Below, piece by piece: positions 54,151 through 62,469 of a stretch of 64,000 nt of DNA. Within the stretch, counting starts at the first letter, position 1. Each line of letters begins with the position of its first letter. Made by a program: the position numbers and the translations under genes. The notes under the pieces were generated by a model. That model was not told the origin of the DNA. It ran no database searches and worked only from the letters and a program-made list of their open reading frames with translations. The stretch is from Lachnospiraceae bacterium. GTDB taxonomy: Bacteria > Bacillota > Clostridia > Lachnospirales > Lachnospiraceae. The stretch is taken from assembly GCA_022794255.1 (NCBI GenBank), contig JAAWEL010000042.1, positions 26,107 through 90,106 on the forward strand. Reading direction: 5' to 3'.

Positions 54151-55082
54151 AGCGGGAGTGTATCTATACCCTGAAAAAACTGTATCGAGATGACTTGAAT
54201 ATCTATGGCTATCGATTCGGCAAGGGAGAAAAAGCGGCATGTATTGTGGGAAGTATCCGGGGAAATGAGGTGCAGCAGCTTTATATCTGTTCTCAGCTGG
54301 TAAAAACCTTAAAGCGCCTGGAGGAAAAGGGAGCGATTGTGGGAGAAAATGAGATTCTGGTGATCCCGTCTGTGAACCACAGTTCCATGAATATTGGCAA
54401 ACGTTTCTGGGCCACAGACAACACGGACATCAACCGTATGTTTCCCGGCTACAATGGAGGGGAGACCACCCAGCGGATTGCGGCCGGGCTGTTTCAGGTG
54501 ATTGAAGGGTACAGCTATGGGATTCAGTTTCCCAGCTTTTATCTTCAGGGGGATTTTGTGCCTCATGTGCGGATGATGGAGACTGGATTTCAGAGTCCCA
54601 GTCTGGCCAATCTTTTTGGGATGCCTTATGTGGTGATCCGCAAACCAAAGCCCATTGACACCACTACCTTGAATTATAACTGGCAGATTTGGAATACCAA
54701 TGCATTTTCCCTTTACACCAGCGCCACGGACCGGATTGACGAAGCTTCAGCCCGGCAGGCAGTGGCAAGTGTGCTCCGGTTTCTGACTCGCATGGGGATC
54801 CTGCGCTATATGAGTCACAGCGGCTATCTGGCCAGTGTGATCCATGAGGAGGATCTAACCAATGTGAAAAATGATCTTTCCGGAATATACCGCCGGTATG
54901 TGGGGCCCGGGGAGGAGGTTCACCGGGGACAAATCCTTGCCTCTGTCATTGATCCGATGGAGGGGGAAGAGATCAGTCGGATCTTATCTCCCACAGACGG
55001 AATTATATTTTTTGCCCACAATGCACCTTTGGTGATGGAGGGGACGATTATCTTTAAAGTCATTCGAAGGCTCCATGAATAG
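54147..55082 (+). CDS. Degenerate M14-like paralogue lacking zinc ligands
   Basis: A 311-residue duplicate of the preceding protein with the same domain order. Where the intact enzyme has GTHGDELEG, this has GSIRGNEVQ (His to Arg, Glu kept). The DIHAS segment is replaced by YGIQFPSF, so the third ligand is lost. The DINRMFPG substrate-binding block is retained. The predicted catalytic Glu region is also changed. It is likely a non-catalytic partner or regulatory binder of the intact enzyme. The last gene of the five-gene operon; it overlaps the previous stop by four bases. Confidence 0.83.
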   Translation: MKRECIYTLKKLYRDDLNIYGYRFGKGEKAACIVGSIRGNEVQQLYICSQLVKTLKRLEEKGAIVGENEILVIPSVNHSSMNIGKRFWATDNTDINRMFPGYNGGETTQRIAAGLFQVIEGYSYGIQFPSFYLQGDFVPHVRMMETGFQSPSLANLFGMPYVVIRKPKPIDTTTLNYNWQIWNTNAFSLYTSATDRIDEASARQAVASVLRFLTRMGILRYMSHSGYLASVIHEEDLTNVKNDLSGIYRRYVGPGEEVHRGQILASVIDPMEGEEISRILSPTDGIIFFAHNAPLVMEGTIIFKVIRRLHE

Positions 55083-55209
55083 CAGAAGGGTTTGTACCAA
55101 GAGAAAAGCGGGGTAAGGTGGTTTTTGATACAAAATTATATATATTGCATAAAAACAGAATGAAAATATGGAATGAATTTGTGAAAATGTAAGAAAATGA
55201 ATTTGGGAG

Positions 55210-55238
55210 TTCACAGAACCCGGAACCTGTGCTATAAT
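55210..55238 (+). promoter_or_regulatory. Promoter of the tRNA-Ala gene
   Basis: TTCACA (55210-55215), 17-base spacer ending TGC, and TATAAT (55233-55238), 18 bases before the tRNA. Confidence 0.85.
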
Positions 55239-55256
55239 AGGCCTCGTGATTGACAT

Positions 55257-55329
<73 letters not shown>

Positions 55330-55332
55330 TCC

Positions 55333-55364
55333 AAAAAGTCTTGAGAGATCAAGGCTTTTTTGTG
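55333..55364 (+). terminator. Terminator of the tRNA gene
   Basis: AAGTCTTGA pairs with TCAAGGCTT (one G-T pair) across a GAGA loop, followed by TTTTG, starting four bases after the tRNA. Confidence 0.88.
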
Positions 55365-55384
55365 TTATAGTAGAATTTGGGAAT

Positions 55385-55415
55385 TTGCCCAGACGAGCTT
55401 TTGCCGTCTGGGCAA
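55385..55415. repeat. Perfect 11-base inverted repeat without T-run
   Basis: TTGCCCAGACG (55385-55395) and CGTCTGGGCAA (55405-55415) with a nine-base loop. It lies in the 360-base gap between the tRNA and the YesN-type regulator. No gene is seen in the rest of that gap except the leader ORF at 55625. Its role is unknown: a weak terminator, a small-RNA stem or a protein site. Confidence 0.6.
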
Positions 55416-55556
55416 TTCAGATACAAAAAAAGAAATGGAAAATAAAAAAGGCTATAATTTACAGAAGAGATAACTTTTTAAAAATAAGGCTCTACTCCTA
55501 TTCCGGATTTAGCTTTATAGCCTAACTAACGGACCTTATATTTGAACAGTAACCGT

Positions 55557-55585
55557 TTGAAAAAATGAAAAATATGATTTATAAT
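55557..55585 (+). promoter_or_regulatory. Promoter of the YesN/YesM regulator operon
   Basis: TTGAAA (55557-55562) and TATAAT (55580-55585) with a 17-base spacer, placed about 40 bases before the leader ORF and 105 before the regulator. Confidence 0.85.
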
Positions 55586-55624
55586 GATTCATAAAAGTTC
55601 AATTCATTTTTAAGGAAGGGTAAG

Positions 55625-55696
55625 ATGAATGGAAAAGGTTCCCAATACAAAAGTGGAACCGCAGGATATTTTTACAAAAAGGAGCTGCCATGCTGA
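55625..55696 (+). CDS. Putative 23-residue leader peptide overlapping the regulator start
   Basis: An ATG at 55625 preceded by AAGGAAGGG opens a short frame ending in TGA at 55694-55696. It overlaps the regulator's ATG (55690) so that the two share ATGCTGA. The peptide begins MNGKGSQYKS and ends YKKELPC; it has several Lys/Tyr and no clear family. The regulator also has its own AAGGAG site inside this frame, so translation of the leader could modulate regulator synthesis. Only coding potential and ribosome-site quality support it. Confidence 0.45.
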   Translation: MNGKGSQYKSGTAGYFYKKELPC

Positions 55697-57297
55697 AAAT
55701 ATTAATTGCCGATGATGAACAGAAAATCTGCCAGCTGATTGAAAAGCTGATTAATTGGTCTGAGCTGGGGATGCAGGTGATTGCCACAGCCGGGAACGGG
55801 ATTCAGGCTTTGGAGCTGATCCGCACCTGCCGGCCGGATATTGTGATCACGGATATCCGGATGCCAGGCTGTGACGGCCTGGATCTGGTGCGCTTAGGCA
55901 AGGAGAGCAATCCCAGGATGGAGTTTATCATTATCAGCGGCTACCGCCATTTTGAATATGCCCAGACCGCCATCCGTTATGGAGTCAATGCCTACATATT
56001 AAAGCCAATTAAAAAGGAAGAGCTGACAGATACTCTGAAAAAGCTGGGAGGAAAGTTTCGCCAGGAGACAAAGCAGCTTTCTGACGAAGAGCAGATGAAG
56101 CTGACGATTAAGACCGATGAGGAGACTTTGCGACAGACCTTCCTCTCGGATCTGATATACCGCAGGAATAAAGAGCGGCTTAGCTATTCTTTAGAACGGA
56201 TTCATCAGGAGTATCATTATTCCTTCTGTCCTGGGGCCTTCTGTATGGCTATTATGAAAATCGATGGACGTGTACTGGATGACAGGGAGAATCAGCAGTT
56301 TATGGCAGACAAGGTGCGCAGCATTTTAGGAAGTTTGTCAGGAGATTGTGTCCATGAATATGAGATGACAGGTATGGGAGGATTCTTTTATTTCCTTTTG
56401 AATTTTCAAAGGGAGCAATGGGGGGATGTGCGGCGTCAGATGAAGATGCTTTTGGATGAGATGCGGATCCAGGGAGAGATTTTAAAGGATACCGCCGTGA
56501 CAATGGCTTTAGGAACGGTCTGTTTTAGTCCAAAGGAGCTGGGAGAATCTTTAAAAAATGCCCGCCTTTGGATTGAGGAGCGACTGGTTATAGGGACAGG
56601 TAAGCTTTTGGAGGGGGAATTTTCCAAAAGGGAGGATTTTTCAGAAAGTGTTTTGTTTGCAGACTTTAATCAGAAAATGGCAAAGGCTTTGGAGAGCCTG
56701 GAGGTATTTCCGGTGCGGGATGCCATGACGGAGTTAAAAAAGGGGATGCTTAGCTGGCCTGGAATCACGGGTCATGAGATTCTTCAGATGACAAAAGAGG
56801 TATGTAACCTTTATCTCTTTTCTATGAAGAATTACCGGATTCGGGTTGAGGAGGATTTTTTGGAAAGCTTCCTTATGGGGGCGGATAACTGTGCCTCGGC
56901 CTCGGAGCTGTTTGATTATCTGATTCGCAGGGTAACTGCTTCTTATGAGAAAGCGGCCCACCTCAAAAGGCAGGATGAAAATCGTCCCATAAGAGTTGTA
57001 AAACAGTATATGGCAGAGCATTACAGGGAGCCATTGACCTTAGAGCAGGTAAGCGCCATCGCAGAGCTCTCCCCGGCTTATTTGAGCACCATTTTTAAAA
57101 AGGACACAGGCATGACTTTTTTAGAATATCTTTCCAAAATCCGGATGGACACGGCAAAACAGCTTTTGAAGGAGACTAACCGGACGGTTGCGGATATATG
57201 CGGGATGGTGGGTTACAATGATGTGCGTTATTTTACAAAAACATTTACAAAATACTCGGGATTAAAACCCAATGAGTATAGAAAGCTGTATTCATGA
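55690..57297 (+). CDS. YesN-type response regulator with AraC DNA-binding domain
   Basis: A 535-residue regulator. The receiver domain (1-120) has ILIADDEQK, the phospho-Asp in VITDIRMPGCDG, and Lys in ILKPIKKEEL. A long middle region (about 125-420) of unknown function follows. The C-terminal AraC double helix-turn-helix spans about 435-535 (LEQVSAIAELSPAYLSTIFK and ICGMVGYNDVRYFTK). Such proteins activate sugar ABC operons. It overlaps the kinase gene (ATGA) and begins after AAGGAG. Target is probably the operon to its right. Confidence 0.93.
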   Translation: MLKILIADDEQKICQLIEKLINWSELGMQVIATAGNGIQALELIRTCRPDIVITDIRMPGCDGLDLVRLGKESNPRMEFIIISGYRHFEYAQTAIRYGVNAYILKPIKKEELTDTLKKLGGKFRQETKQLSDEEQMKLTIKTDEETLRQTFLSDLIYRRNKERLSYSLERIHQEYHYSFCPGAFCMAIMKIDGRVLDDRENQQFMADKVRSILGSLSGDCVHEYEMTGMGGFFYFLLNFQREQWGDVRRQMKMLLDEMRIQGEILKDTAVTMALGTVCFSPKELGESLKNARLWIEERLVIGTGKLLEGEFSKREDFSESVLFADFNQKMAKALESLEVFPVRDAMTELKKGMLSWPGITGHEILQMTKEVCNLYLFSMKNYRIRVEEDFLESFLMGADNCASASELFDYLIRRVTASYEKAAHLKRQDENRPIRVVKQYMAEHYREPLTLEQVSAIAELSPAYLSTIFKKDTGMTFLEYLSKIRMDTAKQLLKETNRTVADICGMVGYNDVRYFTKTFTKYSGLKPNEYRKLYS

Positions 57298-58313
57298 AAG
57301 AAAAAATGCGGTATTTATCTTTTCGGCTGTTTTTGTTTGCCTGTGGGGGCATGGTTCTTTTGGCAGCTGTTTTAGTAGTTTTGTGGAGTTTTTGTATACG
57401 GTCCGGACTGGGAGGATTTCTGGCCGGAGGCCTGACTCTGACGGCAGTGGGGTATGCTTTTTTTGTGTACCGGCTGGTTGTGGTGCCCTACCGGGAGACG
57501 AGAAAGATCTATGAGCAGTTTGTTATGGGATATGTGCTCAATGATTTGTTCCACCTGCGTCACCCTCTGACCTGTGAGGAAGAGCGGGTGCTCTTAAAGT
57601 TGAACGAAATGATTGACAGGAATAACCTGATCAATGTGTCAAAAAAGCAGGCAGAGTATCTGGCTTTGCAGAATCAGATCAACCCCCATTTTCTGTACAA
57701 TACGCTGGAAGGGATCCGCAGTGAGGCACTGCTTGCAGGACTGGAAAGTGTTGCGGAGATGACAGAGGCCCTGGCTACCTTTTTTCGCTACACTATCTCC
57801 CAGGTGGAGCATCTGGTGACCTTGGAAGATGAGCTGGCCAATATTGAGAATTATTATTATATTCAGCAGTTCCGGTTTGGAGATAAACTGGCTCTCAGCA
57901 TTGAATATGATGAGGAGGATGACCTGGACAAGCTGGATATTCTTCAGTATTGCCTGCCAAAGCTGACTCTGCAGCCGATCGTGGAAAATTCGATCTACCA
58001 TGGGATTGAGCGGAAGATCGGAAAAGGAAATCTGGTGATCCGGATTGGAGTGAGCGATGAGCGGCTGAGAATCCGGGTGTCTGATGACGGGATGGGCATG
58101 AAGGAGGAGACCTTAAGGCATCTGAATGAACGGCTGAGCCGTCTGGCTCTGGATGATGTGGATGGAGGAAGCAGCAAAAAAGGCGGAATTGCGGTTGTGA
58201 ATGTAAATAATCGGATCAAGCTTCTTTTTGGGGAGGAGTACGGGGTGGTATTTTACAGCAAGGAGGAGGTGGGAACGGATGTGGTTCTTACTCTTCCCCT
58301 GGTGAGAAAGTGA
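57294..58313 (+). CDS. YesM-type sensor histidine kinase lacking an extracellular sensor domain
   Basis: A 339-residue kinase. Two hydrophobic segments close together (about 10-32 and 38-62) leave almost no extracellular loop, unlike typical YesM kinases with a large sensor. The His-kinase motif is QINPHFLYNTLEGI and the HATPase has PIVENSIYHGIE, DDGMGM and GGIAVVNVNNRI. Signal input probably comes from a partner, perhaps the periplasmic binding protein and degenerate ATPase encoded downstream. It overlaps the regulator gene by four bases. Confidence 0.9.
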   Translation: MKEKMRYLSFRLFLFACGGMVLLAAVLVVLWSFCIRSGLGGFLAGGLTLTAVGYAFFVYRLVVVPYRETRKIYEQFVMGYVLNDLFHLRHPLTCEEERVLLKLNEMIDRNNLINVSKKQAEYLALQNQINPHFLYNTLEGIRSEALLAGLESVAEMTEALATFFRYTISQVEHLVTLEDELANIENYYYIQQFRFGDKLALSIEYDEEDDLDKLDILQYCLPKLTLQPIVENSIYHGIERKIGKGNLVIRIGVSDERLRIRVSDDGMGMKEETLRHLNERLSRLALDDVDGGSSKKGGIAVVNVNNRIKLLFGEEYGVVFYSKEEVGTDVVLTLPLVRK

Positions 58314-58380
58314 AAGCATTATGGTTTGTACAGGCAGGGGAGACATTTTCAGGATATAGGAGAGAATAAGCGGGGGATGT

Positions 58381-59826
58381 ATGAGACGGGAGCTTTTGCG
58401 GATGGATCATGTAAGTCTGATCCAAAATGGGGAAACCTTGCTTGACAATCTGAATTTTCAAATGTTTGCCGGAGAGATTATGGGACTTTTGACTGGCCGT
58501 AACAAAGGCCATGACCAGCTGATTAGTCTGGTGCGAAGAAATCTTCCCATTTCTTTTGGAACGGTGTGGTATGACGGGAGGATTGTCAACAACTATGCTT
58601 ATAGTGACGGGAGCGCCAACCGGGTCTGTGTGATTGAGCAGGCCAGTCATCTGGTGGAAAGCTTAAGCGTGGTGGATAATCTTTTTATTTTGCGGAAGGG
58701 TTTTAAAAAATATTTCATCAATGAGCGAATCCTTCGGGAGCAGGCAGAATCCTTTTTAAAGGAGAACGAGATTGAAGTCAATGTAAAAAAACGGGTGTCA
58801 GCCCTGACAAATCTGGAGCGTTGTCTGGTGGAGCTGGGAAAGGGGCTTCTCTCTGGCTGCCGTCTGATTATTGTAGACAACCCAGGAAATTTCCTCAGTC
58901 ATCAGGAGCTTGTCTGGTTTCAGGAAATGCTAAAGAGGGTGAGAGATGAGGGGATTTCTGTGTTGTATGTGGCGAACCATCACCAGGAACTGTTCCGAAT
59001 CGTGGATCGGACCACGTTGTTTTTTGACGGGCGGATTATGAAAGTGTTTGAGCGGGATGAGATGACGGATGAGAGGATGGCGCCTTATATCACAGATTGG
59101 TTCGTTCCCAAGGCGGAGGCGGAAGGGGAGCCGGAGGAAGGAGTGCTTCACTTTCACAGCGTTCATACGGAATTTCTTCACGGCCTGTGTTTTGTGCTTC
59201 ACCGGGGAGAGTGTCTGACGATTCTCGATATGGACAATCGGATAGCCGGGGATATTGTGTCATTGATGACCGGGGATGGGGGATGCATACGGGGAAGGAT
59301 CACTCTGGAACACAGTGAATACACTCCAAAGCAGGCGGAACATTATCTGGAAGCAGGGATTGCAATCATACCTCAGGATTGTGCAAGAACACTTCTGTTT
59401 AAAGAGAGAAGCTATATGGAGAATCTGACTTTTCTTTTGGACCGGAAGCTGAGAAAGAGTGTGATTCCCTCCAAGATATACAAAAGTATACGCAATGAGT
59501 ATGGACCGGTGGTGGGTGAGGTGATCGATGAACCTATGGTGGCCGGGCTTCCCTTAGAGGAGCAGATTGCTTTGATCTATCACCGGATCCGGCTTTTTAA
59601 GCCCCGGGTGCTGATCTGTATACAGCCCCTGGCAAAAGGGGATATGTTTGTGCGGATGAGAATCCTGGCACTTTTAAGGGAAATCTTAAAAATGGGCACA
59701 GCTGTACTGATTCTCACATCCAATGTGTCTGACACCTTGGATATCTCAGATCGGCTTATGGTGGTGGAGAACGGAGACTGTGTGGTTTCCTATGAAAAAA
59801 ATGAATTTGATCAGGTGGACTGGTAA
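58381..59826 (+). CDS. ABC sugar-importer ATPase homologue (RbsA/MglA type) with degenerate nucleotide-binding motifs
   Basis: A 481-residue two-domain protein in the RbsA family arrangement. In domain 1 the Walker A is GLLTGRNKGHDQ rather than GxxGxGKST, the signature region is SALTNLERCLVE, and Walker B is LIIVDNPGN with Asn replacing Glu. Domain 2 is further eroded (TILDMDNRIAGDI, CIQPLAKGDMF). Hydrolysis is therefore unlikely. It sits between the YesM kinase and the ROK/sugar-ABC genes, and an intact RbsA follows at 60952. A regulatory or sensory role, or a hetero-dimer with the intact ATPase, is possible. Confidence 0.84.
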   Translation: MRRELLRMDHVSLIQNGETLLDNLNFQMFAGEIMGLLTGRNKGHDQLISLVRRNLPISFGTVWYDGRIVNNYAYSDGSANRVCVIEQASHLVESLSVVDNLFILRKGFKKYFINERILREQAESFLKENEIEVNVKKRVSALTNLERCLVELGKGLLSGCRLIIVDNPGNFLSHQELVWFQEMLKRVRDEGISVLYVANHHQELFRIVDRTTLFFDGRIMKVFERDEMTDERMAPYITDWFVPKAEAEGEPEEGVLHFHSVHTEFLHGLCFVLHRGECLTILDMDNRIAGDIVSLMTGDGGCIRGRITLEHSEYTPKQAEHYLEAGIAIIPQDCARTLLFKERSYMENLTFLLDRKLRKSVIPSKIYKSIRNEYGPVVGEVIDEPMVAGLPLEEQIALIYHRIRLFKPRVLICIQPLAKGDMFVRMRILALLREILKMGTAVLILTSNVSDTLDISDRLMVVENGDCVVSYEKNEFDQVDW

Positions 59827-59861
59827 ATATAAATCTAAAGATTGTCCACCTTAACCGAAAG

Positions 59862-59890
59862 AATGCCTTCTTTTTGAAGGCATTTTGTTA
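59862..59890 (+). terminator. Terminator between the degenerate ATPase and ROK genes
   Basis: AATGCCTTC (59862-59870) and GAAGGCATT (59876-59884) with a TTTTT loop, followed by TTGTTA. The regulatory operon ends here, so the ROK gene has its own promoter (TATACT at about 59894). Confidence 0.85.
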
Positions 59891-59924
59891 TGTTATACTA
59901 AAGACAATGTAAGGAAGAGAGGCT

Positions 59925-60797
59925 ATGAGAGAGTATATTGGAATCGACATTGGCGGAACCAAGTGCGGGGTGGTGCGGGGAGATGAGAAGGGAATTGTCT
60001 TAGAGCGGCAGTCCTTTCCCACCACAGACCGGGATCAGACGCTGAATCGGATTTTTGAGGCTGTAAATAAGCTGTGGACAGAGCAGGTGAAAGCCATAGG
60101 GATAAGCTGCGGCGGGCCTTTGGATAGTAAAAAGGGGCTGATTTTAGGGCCGCCCAATCTGCCGGGATGGGACCGGGTTCCTATTACAGAGCTTTTGCAG
60201 GAACGCTTTTTGGTGCCAACGTATCTGGAAAATGATGCGGATGCATGTGCAGTGGCGGAGTGGAGATTCGGGGCCGGGCACGGGTGTGAAAATATGATTT
60301 TTCTCACCTTTGGTACTGGACTGGGAGCAGGTCTGATTTTAAACGGAAAACTGTATAAGGGAACCTGCGGCATGGCCGGAGAGGTAGGACATGTGCGCCT
60401 CTTTGATCAGGGACATATAGGTTACGGAAAGAAGGGATCCTATGAGGGCTACTGCAGCGGTGGGGGGATTGCCCAATATGGTCTGGGCAGCGCCAGAGAG
60501 CTGGCCGGATTAGCCGGAGAAAAGGATGAGCAGGCCCTGAAGGTGTGGCAGGAGACCGGAGAGTGTCTGGGCAGATTGCTTGCCATACTGGTGGATATGC
60601 TGAATCCGGAGCGGATTGTGATTGGAAGTATCTATGTGCGGGCCGGACAGTATATGAGAGATACCGTGGAAGATGTGCTGAAGAAGGAGGCATTGGCGAA
60701 AAGCCGTGAAGTATGCAAGGTGGTGCCGGCCGGACTAGGAGAGTCCTTAGGGGATATGGCATCTTTGTGCGTGGCCATGAACCTTTTTGAAGAATGA
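59925..60797 (+). CDS. ROK-family sugar kinase or regulator without the zinc cysteines
   Basis: A 290-residue ROK protein with the phosphate motif GIDIGGTKCGVV, the catalytic-type Asp in ENDADACAV, the GTGLGAG motif, and EVGH. No N-terminal helix-turn-helix, so it is more likely a kinase than a repressor. The usual CxCGxxGCxE zinc loop is altered: the three cysteines are replaced (IGYGKKGSYEGYCSG). A glucose/fructose/allose/ribose-like substrate is expected from the neighbouring importer. AGGAAGAGAGG precedes the start. Confidence 0.85.
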   Translation: MREYIGIDIGGTKCGVVRGDEKGIVLERQSFPTTDRDQTLNRIFEAVNKLWTEQVKAIGISCGGPLDSKKGLILGPPNLPGWDRVPITELLQERFLVPTYLENDADACAVAEWRFGAGHGCENMIFLTFGTGLGAGLILNGKLYKGTCGMAGEVGHVRLFDQGHIGYGKKGSYEGYCSGGGIAQYGLGSARELAGLAGEKDEQALKVWQETGECLGRLLAILVDMLNPERIVIGSIYVRAGQYMRDTVEDVLKKEALAKSREVCKVVPAGLGESLGDMASLCVAMNLFEE

Positions 60798-60951
60798 CTG
60801 AGAAAGAAACAGGGAACAGAAAGCTTTGGGAAAGCAGGAAAACTAAGATGTCCAGACAGTAAAAATATTCTTTTTGAGCAAGAAAAAGATAAGTCTTGAC
60901 TGGGAGAATAGAAGCGCTGTCTTGAAATAAGAAAAGAAAGCGGGGGAGCAG
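60798..60951 (+). promoter_or_regulatory. Leader of the ribose-type importer operon, no clear promoter
   Basis: 154 bases without a gene. TTGACT occurs at 60896-60901 but without a -10 at correct distance. A GGGGGAG ribosome site lies before ATG 60952. Regulation by the YesN-type protein is possible and its site is not recognised. Confidence 0.3.
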
Positions 60952-62469
60952 ATGGGAGAAGTAATTGTATCAATGAAAAATATTGTCAAGAATTTCCCAG
61001 GCGTGAAGGCCCTTGACAATGTGAATTTTGAGCTGCGTTCTGGTGAGGTCATGGCTCTTTTGGGAGAAAACGGAGCAGGTAAGTCTACTCTGATGAAGAT
61101 CTTAAGCGGCGTGTATGTGAAGGATGGGGGAACCATGACCATCTTTGGAAAGGAGTACAATGCCCTGACACCGAAGCAGGCCCAGGAGGCCGGGGTGGCT
61201 ATTATCCATCAGGAGTTAAACATGTGCCGCCATTTATCAGTGACAGAAAACATGTTTTTAGGCCGGGAAAAGGTCAATGGCATGGTTTTAAAAAACAGCG
61301 AGATGGAGGCTGAGGCAGCTGAGATTTTGGGAGAGTTAAAGATTGATCTGGATCCTAGGCAGACGGTAGGGGATTTGCCGGTTTCCAAGCAGCAGATGGT
61401 GGAGATAGCAAAGGCTCTTTCTATCCATGCAAGGATTTTGATCATGGATGAGCCCACCTCTTCCCTTACGGCAAAGGAGATCGAGGAGTTGTTTCGGATT
61501 ATCCGGAAGCTGAAGGCCGATGGCTGTGGAATTGTGTACATATCGCACCGTTTGGAGGAACTTAAGTCTATTGTGGACCGGGTGACGATCATGCGGGATG
61601 GCCAGTACATTACAGACGGGGATTTTGCCAGTATGACCATGGATCAGATCATTGCCAACATGGTAGGACGGGAGATCAAGGAACAGTTTCCACGGGTGTC
61701 TTGTTCTAAGGGCAAAAAGGTGTTTGAGGTAAAGAATCTGAATGCAGGAAAGCTGGTCCGCGATATCAATTTTTCCCTGTATGAAGGAGAGATTGTAGGC
61801 TTTGCCGGGCTTATGGGAGCAGGAAGAACCGAGACCACCCGGGCGATCTTCGGAGTGGATCCGAAAAACAGCGGAGAGATTTTTTTAGATGGAGAGGAGA
61901 TCCACATCAACTGTCCCATGGATGCCATCAGGGCGGGAATCGTGCTGGCTCCGGAGGACAGGAAGAAGGACGGCCTTTGCACAAAGCTCAGCATCCGCCA
62001 GAACCTTGCCCTTCCCAACCTTGACTTACTCTGTAATGGCTTAGGCGTTATCAGCAGTCATAAGGAAGAAAAGCTCTGCGGGGAGGCGGTGAAGAATCTG
62101 ATGATCAAGACTCCCAATGTAGAGATCAATGCAGCGAATCTTTCCGGGGGAAACCAGCAGAAAGTTGTGGTGGGAAAATGGCTGGCCCGCAACTCACGGG
62201 TCGTGATTTTTGATGAGCCTACCCGGGGTATTGATGTGGGAGCCAAGGTTGAGATCTATAACCTGATGAACAAGCTGAAGCAGGAAGGCATTGCCGTTAT
62301 GTTCGTGTCCTCGGAGATGCCGGAGGTACTTGGGATCGCAGACCGGGTGATTGTTATGTGTGACGGGCGGATTACCGGCGAAGTTATGGCCCGGGATACC
62401 ACCCAGAACGAGGTGTTAAAATACGCCACAGAGTTTGAGAAGAAGGATAAGGGGAGGATAGAAGGATGA
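60952..62469 (+). CDS. Sugar ABC transporter ATPase (RbsA/MglA type)
   Basis: A 505-residue cytoplasmic two-domain ATPase. Domain 1 has Walker A GENGAGKSTLMKIL, the short signature LPVSKQQ, and Walker B ILIMDEPTSSL. Domain 2 has GLMGAGRTETTR with the LSGGNQQK signature and VIFDEPTRGIDVGAK, as is normal for CUT2 ATPases. It drives uptake through the permease encoded next, whose start overlaps its stop (ATGA). Confidence 0.94.
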   Translation: MGEVIVSMKNIVKNFPGVKALDNVNFELRSGEVMALLGENGAGKSTLMKILSGVYVKDGGTMTIFGKEYNALTPKQAQEAGVAIIHQELNMCRHLSVTENMFLGREKVNGMVLKNSEMEAEAAEILGELKIDLDPRQTVGDLPVSKQQMVEIAKALSIHARILIMDEPTSSLTAKEIEELFRIIRKLKADGCGIVYISHRLEELKSIVDRVTIMRDGQYITDGDFASMTMDQIIANMVGREIKEQFPRVSCSKGKKVFEVKNLNAGKLVRDINFSLYEGEIVGFAGLMGAGRTETTRAIFGVDPKNSGEIFLDGEEIHINCPMDAIRAGIVLAPEDRKKDGLCTKLSIRQNLALPNLDLLCNGLGVISSHKEEKLCGEAVKNLMIKTPNVEINAANLSGGNQQKVVVGKWLARNSRVVIFDEPTRGIDVGAKVEIYNLMNKLKQEGIAVMFVSSEMPEVLGIADRVIVMCDGRITGEVMARDTTQNEVLKYATEFEKKDKGRIEG

